A program made the translations under genes and the position numbers. A DNA stretch of 42,480 bases from Paenibacillus sp. Root444D2 (GTDB lineage: Bacteria > Bacillota > Bacilli > Paenibacillales > NBRC-103111): positions 1 to 42,480 of the forward strand of contig NZ_LMEO01000029.1 in assembly GCF_001426375.1 (NCBI RefSeq). The letters run 5' to 3'. The notes under the pieces are model-generated. The model was not told the origin of the DNA, did no database searches, and was given only the letters and a program-made list of their open reading frames with translations. Every line of letters begins with the position of its first letter. The stretch's first letter is position 1. Shown here one piece after another: positions 19,115 to 27,892 of this stretch.

Positions 19115-19181
19115 GGTCCGTCATTCTCCTATTCTGCAGTACCTGTTTGCACCTTATGTCAGATAAGGCAAGTTAGCTATT

Positions 19182-19210
19182 AGTTTATATGAAAGGTTCG
19201 CTAAATTCAA
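19182..19210 (-). promoter_or_regulatory. ywiB-argS promoter
   Basis: Minus strand: -35 TTGAAT (19210-19205), 17-nt spacer, -10 TAAACT (19187-19182). Confidence 0.6.
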
Positions 19211-19372
19211 TGTATTACGGGAGATCAGCTTGTATTGCGGGGTTATCGTAGTGACGATTTCTGTGTAAGTTTGGAGAATTAGGACCCTCATAGGTCCAAT
19301 TGCAGTTAAATTAGCTGTGGGGCAAGTCTGGCGCTGAGAGTTGGGAGCTGGGACAGACAGTTGGGATGGAGA

Positions 19373-19633
19373 GTTGAAAATACAGACAACTGGTTGACGA
19401 TTGTGACAGTGATTGGTGGAATATCAGGCTGCTGCGTGCAGCGGAGAAAATGACATTGGAATACCAAATCGCCGCGTGCGTGCGGCGGGGATAGCGAAGT
19501 TGGAATATCAGACAGTTGTTGCGTGCGATGGTGAAAGTGGGATTTGGAATACCTGACAGCCTAGCAACGGTGACGGAGGCAGTGAAAATTGGAATACAAG
19601 ACATCAGTGTTATGTTCGAAGATGAAAATGGCG
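19373..19633. repeat. Degenerate tandem repeat, ~44-nt period
   Basis: Units beginning TTGGAATATCAG or a variant start near 19417, 19457, 19501, 19545 and 19590 (periods 40, 44, 44, 45), with a worn unit near 19373. Shared blocks are TGGAATAyC, GACAG and GCGTGC. Drift between units is high, so the array is old. A 123-residue ORF on the minus strand follows the repeat and has no ribosome binding site, so I do not call a gene. Confidence 0.65.
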
Positions 19634-19763
19634 TGCGGTAACGAGGAATGCTTACACGACGGAGGACGAACCATGTAGCCAAAAAAACTACGACTGTCCA
19701 ATCAACTTACAGCTGATGAGTAACGAGATGGGTGAAAAATCAACTTTTGACTCATCTTTCCCG

Positions 19764-19950
19764 GCTAAAGGACTGGAGTGACGTTAATCCCCGAAAAAGA
19801 TTGAATTTGAAAATCTAACGGACTCGACAGCCCTTAATCTACTTCAAATTGCGAAAATAAGATTGATTGAAACCGAATAACGGCGCTGAAGTCCGTAAGC
19901 TCGGAATCATCGCTCCAAACAGGTAGTTAACGGCATCCAGGTCCGTTAAA
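19764..19950. repeat. Array of TAACGG...CCGTTA palindromes
   Basis: The clearest unit, TAACGG, 7 nt, GTCCGTTA, is at 19928-19948. Related units are at about 19877 and 19815, with a worn one near 19764. AAGATTGAaTT blocks separate the first units. The arrangement is 50-62 nt periodic. No gene is supported in 19211-20003. Confidence 0.55.
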
Positions 19951-20003
19951 CGTCTATTTCCGGTTGGTTTCATTAACTGTGTGCGGTAATAGGTCCGTCG
20001 CAG

Positions 20004-20054
20004 AAAAAAACCGCCAGCGTTTCCCGTGACAAGCACAGAAACAACCGGCGGTTC
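20004..20054 (-). terminator. Intrinsic terminator of speE
   Basis: Minus strand: AACCGCC..GTTTC pairs with GAAAC..GGCGGTT, followed by T5-7. It starts just after the speE stop. Confidence 0.85.
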
Positions 20055-20060
20055 AATCTA

Positions 20061-20888
20061 TTATTTAATCAAATCTTCAACAAATTTAGGCAGTACGAAA
20101 GCCGCTCTATGCAGGCGCGGTGTGTAGTACTTCGTTGGGAATTCTGGGATTGCTGCTTCCTCAACTTGCAGTGGATCATGCTTTTTGCTGCCCATTGTGA
20201 AGGTCCAGAGACCACTTGGGTACGTAGGAATGTTCGCACTGTACACACGTACGATTGGGAAGATCTCTTTGACATCCCGGTTAACCGTTTGGATCAGGTC
20301 TGCTTTGAACCAAGGGTTATCCGTTTGTGCAACGAAGATCCCGTCTTCTTTTAGCGCATCAAAGATACCTTGGTAGAAGCCCTTGGAGAACAGCTCAACT
20401 GCTGGACCAACAGGTTCAGTGGAATCGACCATGATAACGTCGTAGGTATTTTTGTGATCGTGAATGTGCATGTAGCCATCGTTAACAATTACTTCTACAC
20501 GTGGGTTGTCCAGCTCGCCGGCAATGGTTGGCAGGTACTTTTTGGAGTACTCGATCACTTTACCGTCGATATCAACAAGAACAGCCTTTTTCACTTTCGG
20601 GTGCTTCATGATTTCTCGAATTACTCCGCCGTCGCCGCCGCCTACTACAAGCACGTACTCTGGGTTCGGGTGGGTAACAAGCGCAGGGTGCGCAACCATT
20701 TCATGATAGACGAATTCGTCTCTGACTGTTGTCATAACCATACCGTCCAGGGTAAGCATTGTTCCCCATTCTTCGGTTTCGATCATCGAAAGGTCTTGGA
20801 AGTCCGTTTGTTCTCTCACGTATGTCTCTTTTACTTTTGCTGTAATGCCGAAGCTATCTGTTTGTTTCTCTGTGTACCACAGTTCCAT
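20061..20888 (-). CDS. speE: Polyamine aminopropyltransferase (spermidine synthase)
   Basis: A 275-residue enzyme transferring aminopropyl from decarboxylated SAM to putrescine. The binding loop [12 protein letters not shown] (Gly83-Asp86) and the gatekeeping/catalytic Asp155 in [10 protein letters not shown] are present. I chose the ATG at 20888 ([10 protein letters not shown]) because AGAAGG lies seven nucleotides upstream; the longer frame from 20936 lacks a site and adds residues homologues do not have. In B. subtilis speE neighbours pbpG, as here; speB, which follows speE there, is absent from this stretch. The promoter is at 21023-21050. Confidence 0.95.
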   Translation of the reverse strand: MELWYTEKQTDSFGITAKVKETYVREQTDFQDLSMIETEEWGTMLTLDGMVMTTVRDEFVYHEMVAHPALVTHPNPEYVLVVGGGDGGVIREIMKHPKVKKAVLVDIDGKVIEYSKKYLPTIAGELDNPRVEVIVNDGYMHIHDHKNTYDVIMVDSTEPVGPAVELFSKGFYQGIFDALKEDGIFVAQTDNPWFKADLIQTVNRDVKEIFPIVRVYSANIPTYPSGLWTFTMGSKKHDPLQVEEAAIPEFPTKYYTPRLHRAAFVLPKFVEDLIK

Positions 20889-21022
20889 GTTTATACCTTC
20901 TTTCGCTGCTATATTGGGATGAATAAATCCTGACATTCATTGTCTCTAACAGTGTTCCACCAGTTGGAAAAGTCATGCGAAGCGGTACTTTAATTTCCAA
21001 TCCGTCCATACGCACAAATTGT

Positions 21023-21050
21023 ATTATAGTTCATTACCCCCAAAATGCAA
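21023..21050 (-). promoter_or_regulatory. speE promoter
   Basis: Minus strand: -35 TTGCAT (21050-21045), 16-nt spacer, -10 TATAAT (21028-21023). This predicts a leader of about 130 nt. Confidence 0.65.
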
Positions 21051-21099
21051 TATTTTCCTAGGGTTTTTGGACATTTAATAAAAAATATTTACAATTCGT

Positions 21100-21130
21100 T
21101 GAATACGGACTGCCATGCTTTTCCATACTG
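21100..21130 (+). promoter_or_regulatory. Candidate sigma-G/sigma-F promoter of pbpG
   Basis: -35 TGAATA (21100-21105), 18-nt spacer, -10 CATACTG (21124-21130). This is one base from the sigma-G consensus TGAATA-N17/18-CATACTA and fits forespore expression known for B. subtilis pbpG. Confidence 0.7.
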
Positions 21131-21172
21131 GATAGTAATGCCTTAGAGCATGAAGAAAGGAGGTAAGAAGAG

Positions 21173-23275
21173 ATGTCCGAGAACGAGAACCATCGTCAGC
21201 CATCCACAGGCTCACCACAAGCACCTAGGGATAAAGAGGTACCTGCGTCTATGCGCTGGATGCGTCGTATCAAGAAAATGTTCTCATTCCTTTTCACTTC
21301 CTGCGTTCTGCTCCTTATCGTGGCCGCTGGCTGTCTCGTCTATTTGCGTGCTCAAACATTGCCCGTCACCAAAATGCTGCAAACCTCCCAAATGTACGAT
21401 ACACATGGCGAACTGATCGACACCTTTTATTCCGGGCAAAATCGGCAGGTCGTCTCACTGAGCGAAATATCGCCTTATCTCATTAAAGCTACGCTCGCTG
21501 TGGAGGATCAGCATTTCTATGATCATTTCGGCGTAGATGTGAAGGCAGTAGCAAGGGCAGCTGTTGTCAATATACAAGCCATGGCTAAGGTGCAAGGCGC
21601 AGGAACGATCACTCAGCAATTAGCTCGGAATTTATATTTAAATCATGATCGGACTTGGTCGCGCAAAATCAAAGAAACCGTGTTCGCTGTCCAAATGGAA
21701 ATGCAGTTGACGAAGGATGAAATTCTGACGAATTATTTGAATCAGATCTATTACGGTCATTCGACGTATGGGATTGAAACGGCTTCCGAGCTTTTCTTCG
21801 GCAAACATGCCAGTGAATTAACGTTGGCGGAAAGCGCGATGATCGCTGGGGTCCCTAAAGGGCCACGCTACTACTCACCGTATTATGATCTGAAGAATGC
21901 GATGGATCGGCAAAAAGTGGTGCTGCAGACGATGGTGCGCAGTGGCTTCATTACACAAAGTGCCGCTGACGCCGCAGGCAAAGAGCAGTTGACGATTCAA
22001 CCACTTACGAAGAAGAAGCCAGCAGCAGCCCCCTACTTCCGTGATTATGTGCGAGCACTGGCAACGGATAAGCTGGGCATACCGGAAGATCAATTCGATG
22101 AAGGCGGCATTCGCATTTACACGACGCTCGATAAAAATGCGCAGCAAATCGCTGAGAGTGTGATCACCAAGCAGCTCACGGGTAAAACAGACCTTCAAGC
22201 CGCTCTGGTGGCAATCGACCCTAGAACGGGAGAAATCAAAGCGATGGTCGGCGGTCGCGATTATTCCGAGAATCAGTTCAACCGTGCACTGTCGAATACA
22301 CGACAGCCGGGGTCCTCTTTTAAACCCATTGTTTATATGGTCGCTCTGCAAAATGGCTATACACCTGTAACGCAGGTAAAAAGTGAACCAACGGTGTTCA
22401 CCTACGATGAAGGCCGTCAACGATACACACCCAGAAACTTCAACGATCAGTATGCCAATGCAAATATTGATATGCGGCAAGCGATTTCGAAGTCGGACAA
22501 CATTTATGCAGTCCATACGATTCTGGATGTCGGCCCTGCGAAGGTTATCGATCTGGCCCGCAAGCTGGGCATTGCATCTCCGATGAAGCCACTGCCGTCG
22601 CTGGCACTAGGGTCCTTCCCAGTAAGCCCTCTCGAAATGGCGTCAGCGTTTGGTACGATTGCGAATCAAGGCGTTCATCAGGAGACGACGGCGATCGTGC
22701 GTATAGAGGATGCGAACGGTCAAATTTTATATGAAGCGGCACCGAAAGCGGAGCCCGTGCTTGATCCGGCTGTCGCTTATGTGATGACGAATCTGATGGA
22801 GAGCGTGTTCGAAGAGGGCGGCACCGGCAACCGCGTAGCCAGTACGATTAAGCGTCCGATAGCCGGCAAAACCGGTACAACCGACACTGATGCATGGTTG
22901 GTCGGCTTCACACCAGAGCTCGCAACCGCCGTATGGGTTGGCTATGATAAGAGTAGGGACATTTCCACGGTAGAGTCTCATTTGGCTTCTCCCATTTTTG
23001 CGGAATTCACGGAACAAACCTTAGAGGCGATACCGCCGAAGCTGTTCCCGATTCCCGAAGGGGTAACCAGTGTCTATATTGATCCGGTGAGCGGCAAGCT
23101 GTCTAATGAGGACTGTCCGAACTCACACATGGAGGCTTTCCTGGTTGGCACGGAGCCGACTACATTCTGCACAGGCAAACCCGCGAAGCCAGCTTCGAAC
23201 GATGATCCAAAGAGCACCCCTAAAGGTCAAAACGGCTCTTGGTGGAATGATATTAAACGCTGGTGGAACGACTGA
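21173..23275 (+). CDS. pbpG: Class A penicillin-binding protein (PbpG/PBP2d-like)
   Basis: A 700-residue bifunctional peptidoglycan synthase. A basic cytosolic N-terminus and one membrane anchor (about 37-58) are followed by a GT51 glycosyltransferase domain with catalytic Glu111 in EDQHFYDHFG. The transpeptidase domain has Ser381 in SSFK, SDN (441-443) and KTG (566-568). A short Lys/Asn/Trp-rich tail ends the chain. Next to speE and ywhD, it matches B. subtilis pbpG (ywhE), which acts on spore peptidoglycan. AAAGGAGGT precedes the ATG, and a sigma-G-like promoter lies 43 nt upstream. Confidence 0.92.
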   Translation: MSENENHRQPSTGSPQAPRDKEVPASMRWMRRIKKMFSFLFTSCVLLLIVAAGCLVYLRAQTLPVTKMLQTSQMYDTHGELIDTFYSGQNRQVVSLSEISPYLIKATLAVEDQHFYDHFGVDVKAVARAAVVNIQAMAKVQGAGTITQQLARNLYLNHDRTWSRKIKETVFAVQMEMQLTKDEILTNYLNQIYYGHSTYGIETASELFFGKHASELTLAESAMIAGVPKGPRYYSPYYDLKNAMDRQKVVLQTMVRSGFITQSAADAAGKEQLTIQPLTKKKPAAAPYFRDYVRALATDKLGIPEDQFDEGGIRIYTTLDKNAQQIAESVITKQLTGKTDLQAALVAIDPRTGEIKAMVGGRDYSENQFNRALSNTRQPGSSFKPIVYMVALQNGYTPVTQVKSEPTVFTYDEGRQRYTPRNFNDQYANANIDMRQAISKSDNIYAVHTILDVGPAKVIDLARKLGIASPMKPLPSLALGSFPVSPLEMASAFGTIANQGVHQETTAIVRIEDANGQILYEAAPKAEPVLDPAVAYVMTNLMESVFEEGGTGNRVASTIKRPIAGKTGTTDTDAWLVGFTPELATAVWVGYDKSRDISTVESHLASPIFAEFTEQTLEAIPPKLFPIPEGVTSVYIDPVSGKLSNEDCPNSHMEAFLVGTEPTTFCTGKPAKPASNDDPKSTPKGQNGSWWNDIKRWWND

Positions 23276-23297
23276 TCCGCCTGTTTTCAGGGAACAC

Positions 23298-23335
23298 AAA
23301 AAGGCAGAACTAAGCGCGTCTTAGTCTGCCTTTTT
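23298..23335. terminator. Bidirectional terminator after pbpG
   Basis: AAAAAGGCAGA / TCTGCCTTTTT with inner CTAAG/CTTAG. The A and T runs on both sides let it work for pbpG and from the other side. Confidence 0.85.
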
Positions 23336-23340
23336 GCTGT

Positions 23341-23370
23341 CCTAGTATATGAGGTAACATACACTAGGGT
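23341..23370. other. Palindrome CCTAGT..ACTAGG
   Basis: CCTAGTATATG, 6-nt loop, CATACACTAGG, with an adjoining CTAGTATACT that could pair alternatively. It has no T tract. It lies between the pbpG terminator and the end of ywhD. Confidence 0.45.
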
Positions 23371-23447
23371 CTAGTATACTCGGTTCACCCAAACGTAACA
23401 ATGGATGACACATAATGTTCATAATCTCGATTTGCACGTTTGATCGC

Positions 23448-23939
23448 TTAGGAAAGCGCATCTTTCAATGCTTGATCCGAGCGATTCCACCATTCCTCAT
23501 TGTGCGCGATCAGCTGATTTTTAAGCAGCGCCCGCTCCTTGTCATCCAAGCCGTCGAAGATGAATTTACGCTTCATTGCAGCATCCATCTTGTTCACGTG
23601 CTCGGCTAGAATTTTCCACCCTCTGCGAGCTTCTGTGTCAATCAACATTTCGCAAGCTGTCATTCCAGCGTAGTAGGCTCCTTCTTCGGTACGGTCTACT
23701 GCCACCCAAATAATCCAAGCTTTACGGCCGTTCGGCACATCTTCTTTGTTCGTTGAGAATTTGATACCTTTTTCGATCTTGCTTTTGGCATGAAGTGTAC
23801 CTTCGTCCAGGTAGGCTTCATCCCCGTCAATAATGACACCAGATACATTGCTTAGGTCGATTGCTCCGGCACCGAATCCTTTATGGTTCACTTTGGAACT
23901 TACTATATTTAAGGCCAGCTTCTTTTTATCCGCTTCCAT
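23448..23939 (-). CDS. ywhD: YwhD family protein
   Basis: A 163-residue soluble protein matching the YwhD family, function unknown. Recognisable stretches are GFGAGAIDLSNVSGVIIDGD and RKAWIIWVAVDRTEEGAYYAG. The C-terminus is helical and charged. It converges with pbpG; in B. subtilis ywhD is also beside pbpG. GAAGGTG precedes the ATG and a sigma-A promoter is at 23987-24015. Confidence 0.85.
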   Translation of the reverse strand: MEADKKKLALNIVSSKVNHKGFGAGAIDLSNVSGVIIDGDEAYLDEGTLHAKSKIEKGIKFSTNKEDVPNGRKAWIIWVAVDRTEEGAYYAGMTACEMLIDTEARRGWKILAEHVNKMDAAMKRKFIFDGLDDKERALLKNQLIAHNEEWWNRSDQALKDALS

Positions 23940-23986
23940 GAGGGCACCTTCCAGTCTTCTTAATGTTAAAATGACGCTTTGCTTTC

Positions 23987-24015
23987 ATTGTAGCTAAAGT
24001 CATCCTCCAGAACAA
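23987..24015 (-). promoter_or_regulatory. ywhD promoter
   Basis: Minus strand: -35 TTGTTC (24015-24010), 17-nt spacer, -10 TACAAT (23992-23987). Confidence 0.65.
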
Positions 24016-24077
24016 GGGCTGGTTGCAGCCGGTGTCACCGTTGGTGTGGAAGGGTGGTTACTCGTTGCCGTCTTTTA

Positions 24078-24605
24078 TTACTTCACTTCCACCGTGATAC
24101 TGCCTACAGCCCTTTCATCTATGAAAGCATTCAAACGCCAAACCCCCGCGTCATCGAACCTCATCAGTGCGGGGAACCCCGCATCCGCTCCATTTATCGG
24201 TACCGTTCCCGGCCAATTCATTTCCCCGACTAGAGCATTATCCTGCAGTAGAACCTGCCGTTTCTCTCCAGTCTCGACACTTACTGCTTCAACGCGGAAT
24301 TTCTTCCCTTGCAAAGGCTCGCCTTGCTTCCATATGTGCCACATATACTTGTTAGGCGTATTGACCTTATAACCGCCTGGGCTCAGGAGGCCGATCTTTC
24401 CTTTCTCACCTTGCAAATGATAGCTGCCACTTTGAAAAAGCGGGCTTACCTTGGCCTTATCAAGCTCCGCTGCCGACGTAAGCTGTTCCGGAGACTGTAC
24501 CTTAACCGCTTTAGGAAACCAAGAAAATTGAGAAAGCACAGTCATGAGAACAATCAACCCGACGAAACAGCCCAAAACAACGATCACTTTTCTGAACTTA
24601 ATCAT
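24078..24605 (-). CDS. Membrane-anchored DUF4871-like protein
   Basis: A 175-residue protein with a basic N-terminus and one hydrophobic segment (about 5-27), so it is anchored or secreted. The outer part is beta-rich; the C-terminal GADAGFPALMRFDDAGVWRL ... GSITVEVK resembles DUF4871 domains. Function unknown. I prefer the ATG at 24605; the upstream GTG at 24614 would sit inside its own ribosome binding site. It is divergent from the M1 peptidase gene, with 147 nt between the starts. Confidence 0.6.
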   Translation of the reverse strand: MIKFRKVIVVLGCFVGLIVLMTVLSQFSWFPKAVKVQSPEQLTSAAELDKAKVSPLFQSGSYHLQGEKGKIGLLSPGGYKVNTPNKYMWHIWKQGEPLQGKKFRVEAVSVETGEKRQVLLQDNALVGEMNWPGTVPINGADAGFPALMRFDDAGVWRLNAFIDERAVGSITVEVK

Positions 24606-24752
24606 CGATTCCACACCCCTTATACCTTATAGACTCATTGATGAGCCGCTTCGTTCCCCCTCTTTCTAACAATTCTTTTCCAAGCTCAGAAATATTCCCT
24701 AGGTTGTCTACATATACATGCTGTAGATGCTTGTTTAGGCGGGGTGGATATC

Positions 24753-26753
24753 ATGAGTGTTCTATTCAAAAACCGCAAGGTTCAATGGTTCGTTGTCATG
24801 CTCCTTGCAGCAGGCGCTGTCCTGCTGTCTGAAAATTTGCTCCCATCTGCAAGTAAATTAGCCGTTCCAGTCGTCTCTAAGGATGAAAAGTCTGCTCCGG
24901 CGCCGGACATGCAGCCTGCAGATAGCGGTAAGTCATCAGAGAAGCAAGCGCCAACAGCGCTTAGCTATCGTATTGCGGAGTACCATATGAGCGTTGCTTA
25001 CACGCCCGAAACGAGGCAGCTCAATGGGCAGCAAACGTTGACTTGGGAAAATCCAGGAACCGTTCCTGTGCAAGAGCTTTACCTCCATCTGTATCCCAAT
25101 GCCTTTGACTCAAAGAAATCGACGTTTATGCGTGAATCAGGAGGTAAGCTGCGAGAAGATGAAGCCAAGGCAGACAGCAGTGGCAGCATGAAGTTGCTTT
25201 CTGTGAAAACGGTTGACGGAGAGGATCTCAGTATGCGCATGGCGTTCGTGCAGCCCGATGACGGCAATAAGGACGATCATACGCTGCTCAAAATTCCGCT
25301 GCCAAAACCAGTTGGGGCCGGGGAGCAAGTCACAATCAAGACGGAATTTCTCGTCAAGCTGCCTGCCGCCTTCGCAAGAATGGGCTATGTGGATGACTTC
25401 GTCATGGCGGGTCAATGGTTCCCTAAAGTAGCTGCCTATGAGCGAGTTGGTACAAGAGGACGTACAGAGCCGGGGTGGAATCTCCACCAGTACCATGGAA
25501 ATTCAGAATTTTATGCCGATTTCGGGATGTATGACGTGAAAATTCAGGTGCCGGCGAACTACACCGTAGCAGCTACCGGTTTCCCGGTTAAGCCCGCTGT
25601 GACAGACAACGGGATGAAGACGTACCAATTTTATGCGGATGATGTGCATGACTTCGCTTGGTCGGCATCGCCTCACTTCGTTTATGTGGAAGAACCTTAC
25701 TCAACCGCACAAATACCCGGGGTCAAGATTAAGCTCTACCTCGATCCCAATCATCAGGACTTGAAGGACCGCTATATGTATGCCGCCAAAAAGGCACTTT
25801 CCCGCTACAGCCAATGGTACGGACCGTACCCTTACTCGACCCTTTCGATTGTCGTACCTCCCCCAGGAGGCAACGGTGTGGGCGGTATGGAATATCCGAC
25901 TTTAGTAACGTCGTGGGATGCTAGCGACAAGAAACCTGATTTAGAGCTAGAACGTGTCATTGTTCATGAGATTGGACATCAGTTCTTCTATGGAATGGTA
26001 GCTAGCAATGAATTCGAAGAAGCTTGGTTAGATGAGGGCTTTACCTCCTATGCGGAGGATAAGGTCATGGAATCTGAGTACGGGGTGTCCCCTAATTTAC
26101 CTGTCGAATCAAGCTTTATTACATCTCCACATACCCTGAATCAGAACTCGTGGGCTTATGCGGGACATGATCAATATGCAGAGAATGTGTACACACGAGG
26201 CAAGCTCGTGCTTAAAGCCATTGAGAAGCAAGTTGGCATCAAAACGATGGACCGCATTATGCGCACTTATTTCCTACGTTGGGAATTTAAACACCCTTCT
26301 ACGAAGGACTTCCAGAACGTTGTCGAAGAAGTAACCAAAACGAAGTGGGATGATTTCTTCAACCAATATGTATACGGCGCCATGATGATGGATTACACCG
26401 TGGAGAGTATTCGCGTCAAATCCGTGGGCAGCAAAGGGGCAGAGTCCTACGAAAATGCCGTTCTCATCTCCAAACGAGGCGGCAATTCACCCGAAGTGCC
26501 CATCCAATTCCATTTCTCTGACGGCACAGTGCTGGATAAAACATGGGATGGTAAAGAAAGCAGTATCGAATTCAAATTAACCCACAAGACTCCTGTAGAC
26601 TGGGTTCGAATTGATCCTAATTACTCGCTCGTGCTGGAAAATAAACACATTAATAATTTTATGCAAACGAAAGTGGATACGAAGTGGAAAATCCGTTGGA
26701 ATCTCGGTCTCATTCAATTCCTGCAAGCCATTTTCGGTTGGGTCGCCTGGTAA
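24753..26753 (+). CDS. M1-family (gluzincin) metallopeptidase, membrane-anchored
   Basis: A 666-residue zinc peptidase. One N-terminal membrane segment (about 10-27) and a Ser/Pro/Lys linker precede an M1-type beta domain. The catalytic domain has the exopeptidase-like GGMEYP and the zinc site HEIGH with His405, Glu406 and His409, then Glu428 in WLDEGFTSYAE, exactly 18 residues on. The active site should lie outside the membrane. GGGGTGG precedes the ATG at 24753; a GTG at 24744 is less likely. A hairpin array separates it from the next gene. Confidence 0.88.
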   Translation: MSVLFKNRKVQWFVVMLLAAGAVLLSENLLPSASKLAVPVVSKDEKSAPAPDMQPADSGKSSEKQAPTALSYRIAEYHMSVAYTPETRQLNGQQTLTWENPGTVPVQELYLHLYPNAFDSKKSTFMRESGGKLREDEAKADSSGSMKLLSVKTVDGEDLSMRMAFVQPDDGNKDDHTLLKIPLPKPVGAGEQVTIKTEFLVKLPAAFARMGYVDDFVMAGQWFPKVAAYERVGTRGRTEPGWNLHQYHGNSEFYADFGMYDVKIQVPANYTVAATGFPVKPAVTDNGMKTYQFYADDVHDFAWSASPHFVYVEEPYSTAQIPGVKIKLYLDPNHQDLKDRYMYAAKKALSRYSQWYGPYPYSTLSIVVPPPGGNGVGGMEYPTLVTSWDASDKKPDLELERVIVHEIGHQFFYGMVASNEFEEAWLDEGFTSYAEDKVMESEYGVSPNLPVESSFITSPHTLNQNSWAYAGHDQYAENVYTRGKLVLKAIEKQVGIKTMDRIMRTYFLRWEFKHPSTKDFQNVVEEVTKTKWDDFFNQYVYGAMMMDYTVESIRVKSVGSKGAESYENAVLISKRGGNSPEVPIQFHFSDGTVLDKTWDGKESSIEFKLTHKTPVDWVRIDPNYSLVLENKHINNFMQTKVDTKWKIRWNLGLIQFLQAIFGWVAW

Positions 26754-26770
26754 GCGGCTAGGCTTATCCA

Positions 26771-26886
26771 ATGCTTACAAAGTAAGTTTTCCTACGAAAA
26801 ACTCAGGTTATGCTTACGATGCCAGTTTTGCTAAAGCAAAACTCAGCTAATGCTTACGAAGAAAGTTTTCCTACGGAAAACTCTTA
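26771..26886. repeat. Tandem hairpin array, ~40-nt unit x3
   Basis: Units begin ATGCTTAC at 26771, 26810 and 26850. Each holds a hairpin: AGTTTTCC/GAAAAACT, AGTTTTGC/GCAAAACT and AGTTTTCC/GGAAAACT. The CC/GG versus GC/GC change in units 2 and 3 is compensatory. The array ends at the ribosome binding site of the next gene. Confidence 0.8.
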
Positions 26887-26898
26887 GGAGGGACAACT

Positions 26899-27717
26899 GT
26901 GGCAACTTATATCAAGTCTGGCTTCAGGGCGGCTTTACGGCAACCTTTCGCCACGATCGTCTTGTTCCTGTATCAGATGGGCTGGGGCATCCTGCTGTAT
27001 AAGCTTGTACAGGGTGTTCTCGTCCCTCTCATGCACCGCTATCCAGGTGGCGAGCAGCCGAAGCAAGCGCTGCAGCTATTTCTAGCTGAAGGACAGTTCC
27101 AACTGGTCAAAACCGATCTTAGCCATTCCTACCTTTGGTGGCTGGCTGCTCTACTTGTTATTCGCATGGTGCTCACCCCAATGTTGAATAGCGGCGTCTA
27201 CTATTCGCTGACCCATTCGCAGCAAAATGCCGGCTATCGCTTTTTTCGAGGCATCAAGGAGCTCATGCTCCCATTCCTAATTGCATATGTCGTTCGAATC
27301 TCGCTCTCCTTGCTGCCGCTCATATGGCTGTTTCCAAAAGTGCAGAGGCAATTCGCACATACCACTTCGTATGAGCAAGCAGCTCTCCAATTGCTGCCTT
27401 GGTTGCTGGGCATGCTCGTCTATGGCTTTCTCATACATCTTCTTTTTATGTACGTGCAATTCGCGATTGCTGCCAAACTTGGCATTTTGTCCACTGTCAT
27501 CACATTCGTTCGCAGTTTGCTTCCTATTATCGGGCTTGCGCTTATCCTCCTGCTCGCCTCGGGACTATTGGCAGGGGTCACTGTCACAGCAACTTACATA
27601 TGGGCAGGTCTGGTAGCGCTAATCATTTATCAGCTCTTTCCGCTTTTCCACATTTTCTTTCAAATGTGGGCCATAACTTCCCAATATCAGCTTCTTTCTG
27701 CCAAAATGGACGGTTAA
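26899..27717 (+). CDS. Polytopic membrane protein of unknown function
   Basis: A 272-residue protein with about five or six membrane segments (near 20-45, 75-95, 118-140, 160-185, 200-230, 232-255) and basic loops. I recognise no family motif. Start is GTG at 26899 with AGGAGGG seven nucleotides upstream; the last hairpin of the 26771-26886 array adjoins this site. It follows the M1 peptidase on the same strand, but the 145-nt gap makes co-transcription uncertain. A strong terminator ends it. Confidence 0.65.
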   Translation: MATYIKSGFRAALRQPFATIVLFLYQMGWGILLYKLVQGVLVPLMHRYPGGEQPKQALQLFLAEGQFQLVKTDLSHSYLWWLAALLVIRMVLTPMLNSGVYYSLTHSQQNAGYRFFRGIKELMLPFLIAYVVRISLSLLPLIWLFPKVQRQFAHTTSYEQAALQLLPWLLGMLVYGFLIHLLFMYVQFAIAAKLGILSTVITFVRSLLPIIGLALILLLASGLLAGVTVTATYIWAGLVALIIYQLFPLFHIFFQMWAITSQYQLLSAKMDG

Positions 27718-27756
27718 AAACAATAAAATAAGCTGAAATTAGCTCATCTTGTTTCA

Positions 27757-27783
27757 TCCCCTTGCAAAAGGGGCTTTTTTTTG
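27757..27783 (+). terminator. Intrinsic terminator
   Basis: CCCCTT, GCA loop, AAGGGG, then a run of T. It follows the membrane protein gene. Confidence 0.92.
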
Positions 27784-27843
27784 CGTTTTCCGAAATATTT
27801 TACATATTTTTAAGGCAAATCGCATAGAAAAGGAGGAATTTCG

Positions 27844-27861
27844 ATGTTTATGACGAATTAA
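27844..27861 (+). other. Five-codon upstream ORF (MFMTN)
   Basis: AGGAGG (27831-27836), seven nucleotides, then ATG TTT ATG ACG AAT TAA. The ribosome binding site is ideal, yet the frame stops at once. It precedes the c-di-AMP aptamer. It may be a leader peptide or the relic of an older gene start. Confidence 0.4.
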
Positions 27862-27892
27862 AAGGACTAGCATCAAAAAACCAAATATTTCA

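Noticed and set aside
19311..19682. 123-residue minus-strand frame in the ywiB-speE gap
   Set aside because: It only tracks the 44-nt tandem repeat, has no ribosome binding site and no recognisable domain.
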